From positions 1-12,312 of the forward strand of contig CAKAQU010000045.1 in NCBI GenBank assembly GCA_916720335.1: a DNA stretch of 12,312 bases. Direction: 5' to 3'. Positions within the stretch are counted from its first letter, which is position 1, and each line of letters opens with the position of its first letter. The position numbers and the translations under genes were made by a program. Under the pieces are notes generated by a model. That model had not been told where the DNA came from and did not search any database. It saw nothing but the letters and a program-made list of their open reading frames with translations. This DNA is from an uncultured Moraxella sp. (GTDB taxonomy: Bacteria > Pseudomonadota > Gammaproteobacteria > Pseudomonadales > Moraxellaceae). Positions 7,311 to 12,312 of this stretch are shown here, one piece after another.

Positions 7311-8132
7311 TTACAGTTTTTGATAAAGTAAATCCCAAGAAGCTCGTCCATAATCCAAACCACGTTTTTCAAATTTGGTTTGGGGGCGATAATCGGGGCG
7401 TTCTGAAAAATTACCAGCACCTGCCAAATTTTGAAATTCGGGCATATTATCCAGCACATCCAGCATCCATAGAGCATAGTGCTCCCAATCAGTAGCGCTG
7501 TGAAAAACACCATTAGATTTTAGAGTGCGAGCAACCAATGTCATACGTTCTTGGGTAACAAAACGGCGTTTATAATGCCGCTTTTTTTGCCAAGGGTCAG
7601 GAAAATAAAGCAGTACAGCATCTAAATGATTGTTGGGTAAATTTTTTAATAAAGCAATCGCATCGCCGTTAATCACTTTTAGGTTGGTCAGTCCAAGCGA
7701 TTTTGCGGTAAATGCCACCCGACCAATTCCCGGTTCGTGCACCTCAATACCAACAAAATTTTTATTAGGCTGATTTTGTGCCATTTGCAATAAACTGTCG
7801 CCCATGCCAAAACCAATCTCAAGATTAAGCGGCGCATCTGGATTATCAAAATAACAACGTAAATCTGTAATTGCATCCACAAGCCCAAGTTGCCCAACAG
7901 GTGTGCCGTGATTGATGATAAAGGGCGCAAAACTAGAATCAGTTAGAGCCGATAGGGCGTTTTGATTGATATGGGTGCGCCTGCGCATAAAGGTACGAAT
8001 TTTACGAAATTCAATGGGGGTTTTTTCCAAAGCAGCAATCGCCTGCTTGATGCTGTTTTTATCCATATCTGGAGTTTGACGGTCGCCACCAACAGGAGCT
8101 AAAGGCGTAAAAGTGTGATTTGTGTTTGTCAT
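7311..8132 (-). CDS. trmB: tRNA (guanine-N7)-methyltransferase TrmB
   Basis: TrmB transfers a methyl group from S-adenosylmethionine to N7 of G46 in the variable loop of tRNAs in the cytoplasm. The 273-residue protein has the Rossmann SAM-binding motif EIGFGMG (105-111), VGIEVHEPGIGR (127-138), the signature YFPDPWQKKRHYKRR (176-190) and the C-terminal TKFEKRG (252-258), all typical of the family. The N-terminal IRTFMRRR (45-52) matches the E. coli IRSFVRR element. The protein is about 30 residues longer than E. coli TrmB at the front. ATG at 8132 is chosen because a good -10 element lies just upstream, but ATG at 8066 (residue 23) would give a more standard length; neither has a clear Shine-Dalgarno. 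I see no obvious terminator downstream, where the AT-rich region begins. Confidence 0.95.
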   Translation of the reverse strand: MTNTNHTFTPLAPVGGDRQTPDMDKNSIKQAIAALEKTPIEFRKIRTFMRRRTHINQNALSALTDSSFAPFIINHGTPVGQLGLVDAITDLRCYFDNPDAPLNLEIGFGMGDSLLQMAQNQPNKNFVGIEVHEPGIGRVAFTAKSLGLTNLKVINGDAIALLKNLPNNHLDAVLLYFPDPWQKKRHYKRRFVTQERMTLVARTLKSNGVFHSATDWEHYALWMLDVLDNMPEFQNLAGAGNFSERPDYRPQTKFEKRGLDYGRASWDLLYQKL

Positions 8133-8153
8133 AAATAAAAAAAAGCGTAAAAT
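8126..8153 (+). promoter_or_regulatory. Candidate sigma-70 promoter of the DUF2628/pilin-like gene
   Basis: TTGTCA (8126-8131) and TAAAAT (8148-8153) are each one base from consensus and are 16 bases apart. Transcription would begin near 8160, about 30 bases before the ATG at 8192. The -35 element overlaps the trmB start codon. Confidence 0.4.
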
Positions 8154-8164
8154 AATCCATTATC

Positions 8165-8170
8165 ATTATA
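8165..8170 (-). promoter_or_regulatory. Candidate -10 element of trmB
   Basis: A perfect TATAAT on the minus strand would place the transcription start about 25 bases before the trmB start at 8132. No good -35 element lies at 16-18 bases, so the call rests on the -10 and its position. Confidence 0.4.
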
Positions 8171-8191
8171 CCGTAAATAAGCTATTTTCAC

Positions 8192-9127
8192 ATGTTTCGC
8201 TTACCCTTTTTAGAAGACACCACGCCGCCACCGTTTTATCTACCCCAATTAAACCAAAATAAACGCACACAATTGGATAAATGGTTTATTGGTAGTCGTT
8301 CACAAACCTATTATTTAAAAAGATTTCAAGAATTTGATGCCAAAGGTAAACTGTACCCCCGTTGGAATTGGGCGGCATTTTTTGGAACTTTTGGTTGGCT
8401 TTTGTACCGCAAACGCTATTTGGATTGCTTGGTGTATTGCGTTGCTGGTTGGTCATTTATCAAACTTAATATCGTTATTATTCTTGTCATGTGCCAGTTT
8501 TTATTTATTGATAAATTGCCCCTTGATTTACAAATGCCAGTACGCATTGGCATTGGTTTGTCAATTTGGCTATTTTGGTCGGCGATGGTAGCGCGTTGGG
8601 CAGATGCCTATTATTATCGTATGGCGCGCCGTGAAATTGCTGATGCGGTGGATTTTTATACTGATGAACCAACTCAAAAGCAATATTTGCAGCAACATGG
8701 TGGCGTAAGTTTGTTAGGGCTTTTGGGGGCTTTTGGAGTTTTTGGAACGTTATTATCTATCATCGCTTTACAGTTTGTGCCAATTATCGCCATGCAAAAA
8801 GAAAAAGCACTGATTCTTGAGAGCTATCAGTATGCTGATGCGGTACAAAAACGCGTAGAAGTGATTTATAACACATCAAAAAACTGTCCAGTGGGAATGC
8901 CAGCAACATCAAGCAATCAAAAAATCAGTATTGAAGTTACTGATAAAGCATTTAATTTTCAGACGGATTGTGCAATTATTGCTACCGTTACCAAAGCTCC
9001 ATACCCTGTGCGTTATCTCAATGGGCAAAATTTGGTTATTTATCATACAAAAAATAAGCAGGGTGAATCCATCTGGCGTTGTCAAACGTCATTAAATAAA
9101 GAACAAGCACCCAAAAGATGCTTGTAA
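8192..9127 (+). CDS. Membrane protein: DUF2628-like N-terminal part joined to a type IV pilin-like C-terminus
   Basis: The 311-residue protein appears to have two parts. Residues 57-76 (RWNWAAFFGTFGWLLYRKRY) resemble the core of DUF2628 membrane proteins, and hydrophobic helices follow at about 78-105 and 117-137. A third hydrophobic helix at 172-200 runs straight into an amphipathic stretch (IAMQKEKALILESYQYADAV). This looks like the N-terminal alpha helix of a type IV pilin (hydrophobic half, then a helix packed on a globular head). The end also looks like a pilin: cysteines at 232, 260, 297 and 310, with W-R-C followed by PKRC at the last residues, recalling the C-terminal disulfide loop of PilA. 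There is no prepilin peptidase signal, so assembly into a pilus is not implied. The ATG at 8192 has no clear Shine-Dalgarno. The gene is divergent from trmB and convergent with the VWA gene. Function is unknown. Confidence 0.75.
   Translation: MFRLPFLEDTTPPPFYLPQLNQNKRTQLDKWFIGSRSQTYYLKRFQEFDAKGKLYPRWNWAAFFGTFGWLLYRKRYLDCLVYCVAGWSFIKLNIVIILVMCQFLFIDKLPLDLQMPVRIGIGLSIWLFWSAMVARWADAYYYRMARREIADAVDFYTDEPTQKQYLQQHGGVSLLGLLGAFGVFGTLLSIIALQFVPIIAMQKEKALILESYQYADAVQKRVEVIYNTSKNCPVGMPATSSNQKISIEVTDKAFNFQTDCAIIATVTKAPYPVRYLNGQNLVIYHTKNKQGESIWRCQTSLNKEQAPKRCL
9093..9125 (-). terminator. Possible terminator of the RavA/ViaA-like operon, inside the 3' end of the opposite gene
   Basis: A seven-base-pair stem (ACAAGCA, 9103-9109, with TGCTTGT, 9119-9125) has a nine-base loop and, read on the minus strand, is followed by TTCTTTATTT. 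It lies about 35 bases past the end of the VWA gene and overlaps the final codons of the DUF2628/pilin-like gene. The stem is short, so it is only a candidate. On the plus strand it lacks a U-tract. Confidence 0.4.
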
Positions 9128-9157
9128 TGGATACTTATAATTGATAGAAGTGTTGGC

Positions 9158-10810
9158 TTATAAAACCATCACTTCATCGCTAAAATTATCATCAACGCGT
9201 TTACCATCACACAATACTGAATATACCATACAATTTAACTGTTGTTTTTGGGTATTAAGTGTTTGAATAAAAGAATGTGATAACTGACAATCTCCATCTG
9301 AAATCATCAAAATATCTGCCTTTTGGTAGTTGGATGTGCTTTTGATGATATTAAGTGCTGTTTGTAGTGGGGTTTGAAAATCCGTGCCACCGCCAAAACC
9401 ATGTTGTAAAAACCGAAGCAGTCCTGACAGGTTGGTTTCATTATGCAGTGTGTATTCTTTGGTTTGTCCACTAGCACCAAATAAAATAACGTGCAATGAA
9501 CGTTTTTCTTGTTTTAGAATGTGAGCAATTGCAAACAAGAGGGCTTTGGCTTTTTGTAAAGGGCTGCCCGACATACTGGCAGAGGTATCCAAACACGCAA
9601 CCACTGGACCTGTTTTTTGTTTGTAAAATTCACTTTTGGTCTGGTTTTCCCATGTTGTGCCACTTAATTCATAAGTTAATAATCGTTTTTCCAAAAGCCG
9701 AGCATAAAACAGCGTTTCTAAAGTATCATCGTCCAAATTCACAAGTTCATTAGGCAAAAGTCGCATCAAATCATCGCTTTGGTGGGTGCCATACACTTCG
9801 CTTTTATTGGCTTTGGGGATTTTTTGCTGTTTTTTACGTTCTTGGCTGATGTAATTTCTTCCCAATTTATTGACTAAATTTTTGATGGCGGTGTTGTTTT
9901 GCAGTTCTTTGGCAAGCGCTACAAAATCAGTGTCTTGGCACTGTATTAAATCTTCATAACAAAAACCTGCATTGGGGTATTGGGTCAAAAACTCTGCCAC
10001 TTCATCGTATTTGTCAGAAATGTTTACCAGCGTTTTCCGAAAAATCTGCAATTTCTTGCGAATGTCATCGGGAATGGTGTCGTCTTTTATTTCGTCTTCA
10101 TAGTCAAGCAGGTCACCCAGCTCCATACGCAACGCTTTAATAAAATCAGGCGTTAGAGCCTGTTGTTTAAAAAAGTCATTTTGAGCCTGCCAATCAGGTT
10201 CGGGCGTATTTTTGGCGCTGTTATCCCAGTCCCACAGTCGCCATGTGGTCGCTCCCAATCGCTTTCTTGCAGTGTGTTTTAACTTGCGAATGGATGTTTC
10301 CCATTCACTATCAAATAACGATAAAAAACGATGATACGCTTTTTGAAACAAAGACGGCGAATAAGGAGCGTAATTTACACATTTGGTGGAAAAAGTGTGG
10401 CAGTTTTTAAATACCAATCCATAAAACGATTTTTCGCCAACATGACCGATGGCGCCATCAGAAACATTAAAATCACCAACCGCACCATAATCATCACACG
10501 ATACATAAATTTTGCGTCCTAAGATGCTTTTGCTGGTAAAATCATCTGGGTCGCTTAAGCGCACATAACTTTCGGCAATATCTGTTACCACAATATTGCT
10601 GATTTGCCCATCGCCAACATAAATACCTGAATGCTCCGCCCCAACCCATAAATCGCAATACACCACACTGCCTTCGGTGGGAATGACGTGGTCTCTAAAT
10701 TGACTGTCAATAAAGTATTTTATGGGTTTTAATCCAACGCTTGGCAGTCCAAATGCTGACCCAAGTTTGCCCAGCAAACTGCCTGCAAAATTTGTTATCA
10801 AGCCAAACAT
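9158..10810 (-). CDS. ViaA-like VWA protein with an N-terminal LRAT-like domain
   Basis: The protein has 550 residues. Residues about 40-150 resemble the LRAT/NlpC-P60 papain-like fold: AEHSGIYVGDGQI (58-70, His60) and KNCHTF (135-140, Cys137), corresponding to the LRAT His and NCEHF motifs; the second LRAT histidine appears to be Asn72. Residues about 150-390 are helical, and QSDDLMRLLPNEL (344-356) plus LLEKRLLTYELSGTTW (372-387) match E. coli ViaA closely. The VWA domain (about 400-550) has an intact metal site: DTSAS (408-412), GGGTD (473-477) and SDGD (504-507). ViaA partners the AAA+ ATPase RavA, and the gene directly upstream is RavA-like, seven bases away. The start at 10810 is supported by AGGA five bases upstream; a longer reading from 10852 would overlap the preceding gene. 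A hydrophobic, glycine-rich N-terminus (1-28) may contact membrane. The acyltransferase or peptidase role of the added domain is inference. Confidence 0.85.
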   Translation of the reverse strand: MFGLITNFAGSLLGKLGSAFGLPSVGLKPIKYFIDSQFRDHVIPTEGSVVYCDLWVGAEHSGIYVGDGQISNIVVTDIAESYVRLSDPDDFTSKSILGRKIYVSCDDYGAVGDFNVSDGAIGHVGEKSFYGLVFKNCHTFSTKCVNYAPYSPSLFQKAYHRFLSLFDSEWETSIRKLKHTARKRLGATTWRLWDWDNSAKNTPEPDWQAQNDFFKQQALTPDFIKALRMELGDLLDYEDEIKDDTIPDDIRKKLQIFRKTLVNISDKYDEVAEFLTQYPNAGFCYEDLIQCQDTDFVALAKELQNNTAIKNLVNKLGRNYISQERKKQQKIPKANKSEVYGTHQSDDLMRLLPNELVNLDDDTLETLFYARLLEKRLLTYELSGTTWENQTKSEFYKQKTGPVVACLDTSASMSGSPLQKAKALLFAIAHILKQEKRSLHVILFGASGQTKEYTLHNETNLSGLLRFLQHGFGGGTDFQTPLQTALNIIKSTSNYQKADILMISDGDCQLSHSFIQTLNTQKQQLNCMVYSVLCDGKRVDDNFSDEVMVL

Positions 10811-10817
10811 AGCTATC

Positions 10818-12312
10818 CTATAACCAGATATTGGCTTGAAGCTGCTGGGCAAGCAGTGAGCCTGTATTCACAGAAGGGTTTTGACTGCTGCTTTGTGGTT
10901 CTGTGGTTGGGGTGTATGGGCGCAGTTCAGGTTCGTTGCGTTTATCATTCCACTGCCAAATAGTGGTAAAATCCCACCCTAAATCGTGCTCAAAATAATC
11001 TTGAGTAAATAAAACAGGCGCGATGGTTTTACCATTTAGAATAAGGTCATTGTCAAAACTTTGATTGGGGCTACTGATGGCGATATTGTTGTCAATCCAA
11101 CTATAAGAAAACTCTGCGCAGATTCTAAAGTCAAAAGATGTGTTATCTGTCTTAATGTGAATACTGCCAACAGTATTATTGCATAATTCAGAATTTTCAA
11201 CTGTATGAGCAACGCCTTGAAAGTAAAGTCGATTATTAGAATTGTAATTTATCACTTTACCAGACACAAAACACCGTTCCACGGTTGAATTGTTGATGAC
11301 AGTTTGGGCAATACCGCCAGCTTCTGTAAAGTTATGGTCGTTATAAATAGGCAGTTCTAAGAGTGCCTGGCAGTCTGTAATATGAGAGCTGTCTACATCA
11401 AATCGAACCAATACAGAACGACTTTTACAGTAGCTAAGAGCGCTGTTTTTGACATGATTTGCAATGATTTTTCCTTGACAGTGACTGATTTGACCGTTGT
11501 CTACCGTATTAAATAAATTAAGTACCGCTTGGCATTGAACACAGGTTGAATTTTTCACTACACTTGACAGCCCTGAATTATCCAAATTTATATTTTTTAT
11601 TTCACTGTTGGTAATCGTCCTAAAAAGATAATAACCGCGTTTACTGTTACCAATAATCTTTTTATGATTGCCATCATAATGACCTATAAAATCAATACCA
11701 AACCACGAATCCGCACCAATCGCACTGCAATCAATATCTGCTGTTTGTTTAAAATAATAACCTTGCCGACCGATTTCGGGTCTTTCCAGACGTTTTAAAT
11801 GCTGAAGATTTTCAATCAGTATTGGGTCGTCTTCAGTTCCAGAGCCCAACAAGCCATAAGTTTTATTTTGGCTTTTGGTTGGGGTGGAGCTAGTAACTTG
11901 ATTATTAAAGTCAGCCATATTGCTTGAGGTGATGGCGACTGGTTTATCAAATTGTTTCAAAACAGTTTTGATGATGTCAATGACTTTGGTTTTGTTATCA
12001 GGATGATTCCACAAACAATCTTTTAATAAAAACACATCCGAAAAGTCCACGTTGTTTCGATCGTTGGTCGCAGCAGAGATTTTCATCAGATTAATCACTT
12101 TGACAAAACGTCTATCTGAAAGTGTTTCATCGCTATTTTCTTTAAAGGCTTCGTTATGGTCTGCCCAAATTTTATATACAGCTTCTTGAACTTCTTTGGG
12201 AAATACCGCATTTGCAGCTTTTTGGTGAATTTGGTCAATATCATCTCTGCTTAGATGGTTTAAAAGATAACTCGGCGGGGTGATGTCAAAAAATTGATAA
12301 AGCTGATTTGCC
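10818..12312 (-). CDS. RavA-like MoxR-family AAA+ ATPase fused to a GLUG-type beta-helix domain (N-terminal part outside window)
   Basis: The frame is open to the window edge, so the N-terminus with Walker A and B is not seen; the GTG at 12098 is not a real start. Of 497 visible residues, the first 120 match the lid region of RavA: LSDRRFVKVINLMKISA (64-80, with the sensor II arginine) and DVFLLKDCLW (92-101), which is nearly identical to E. coli RavA. After a polar linker (about 125-152), residues 155-467 look like a beta-helix of GLUG type. The domain opens with GSGTEDDPILIENLQHL, then ADIDCSAIG, then FIGHYDGNHKKIIG and LFRTITNSEIKNINLDNSGL, continues as irregular short strands with many Asn, Ser and Cys, and ends with LGWDFTTIWQWND. 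E. coli RavA instead has the LARA region, which binds the lysine decarboxylase LdcI. The tail (468-497) is Pro/Ser/Gln-rich. The gene is followed after seven bases by the ViaA-like gene, the ravA-viaA order. Confidence 0.82.
   Translation of the reverse strand, partial: ANQLYQFFDITPPSYLLNHLSRDDIDQIHQKAANAVFPKEVQEAVYKIWADHNEAFKENSDETLSDRRFVKVINLMKISAATNDRNNVDFSDVFLLKDCLWNHPDNKTKVIDIIKTVLKQFDKPVAITSSNMADFNNQVTSSTPTKSQNKTYGLLGSGTEDDPILIENLQHLKRLERPEIGRQGYYFKQTADIDCSAIGADSWFGIDFIGHYDGNHKKIIGNSKRGYYLFRTITNSEIKNINLDNSGLSSVVKNSTCVQCQAVLNLFNTVDNGQISHCQGKIIANHVKNSALSYCKSRSVLVRFDVDSSHITDCQALLELPIYNDHNFTEAGGIAQTVINNSTVERCFVSGKVINYNSNNRLYFQGVAHTVENSELCNNTVGSIHIKTDNTSFDFRICAEFSYSWIDNNIAISSPNQSFDNDLILNGKTIAPVLFTQDYFEHDLGWDFTTIWQWNDKRNEPELRPYTPTTEPQSSSQNPSVNTGSLLAQQLQANIWL

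Noticed and set aside
9496..9753. 85-codon plus-strand frame opposite the VWA gene
   Set aside because: It is antisense to the conserved ViaA-like core, lacks a ribosome site and resembles no protein.
12096..12098. GTG as the start of a free-standing beta-helix protein
   Set aside because: The frame is open to the window edge and the preceding residues (SDRRFVK) belong to the RavA lid motif, so the start lies beyond 12312.

Overview
The window looks like a stretch of chromosome from an AT-rich gammaproteobacterium of the family Moraxellaceae (Moraxella or a close relative). The evidence is the gene set (msbA-lpxK, sdhE-ygfX, groESL, trmB, a DUF3108 protein), protein sequences of gammaproteobacterial type, and strong A/T preference at third codon positions. 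I see no rRNA, tRNA, insertion sequence, CRISPR array or prophage gene. The genus is an inference.

Layout. Positions 1-3880 (+) hold a tightly packed run: the lipid A flippase msbA (5' end outside the window), the lipid A 4'-kinase lpxK, the succinate dehydrogenase flavinylation factor sdhE, its usual partner ygfX, and a small secreted cysteine-containing protein of unknown function. A two-way terminator (3907-3943) separates this run from a secreted DUF3108 protein on the minus strand. A divergent regulatory region (about 4672-4891) follows and carries a near-perfect heat-shock (sigma-32) promoter for groES-groEL (4892-6841), which ends at a strong terminator. Positions 6889-7310 are a very AT-rich gene-free region with two perfect DnaA boxes, phased G-runs and a long inverted repeat. 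It is a candidate replication origin or other DnaA-binding locus. Next come trmB (-) and, divergently, a membrane protein that joins a DUF2628-like front half to a type IV pilin-like C-terminus.

The last 3.2 kb (-) is the most unusual part. It is a two-gene operon that corresponds in order and homology to ravA-viaA, a MoxR-type AAA+ ATPase plus a VWA protein, but both proteins are remodelled. The RavA-like ATPase (only its C-terminal part is inside the window) carries a roughly 310-residue GLUG-type beta-helix where E. coli RavA has its LARA region. The ViaA-like protein has an added N-terminal LRAT/NlpC-P60-like domain, a fold of acyltransferases and peptidases. Because RavA-ViaA is connected with membrane phospholipids in E. 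coli, fusion to a putative lipid acyltransferase fold suggests an ATPase-VWA machine acting on membrane lipids or envelope. That function is inference; the domain layout is read from the sequence.

The window therefore combines envelope functions (lipid A export and synthesis, secreted proteins, pilin-like protein, lipid-active candidate system) with housekeeping chaperonin and tRNA modification genes.
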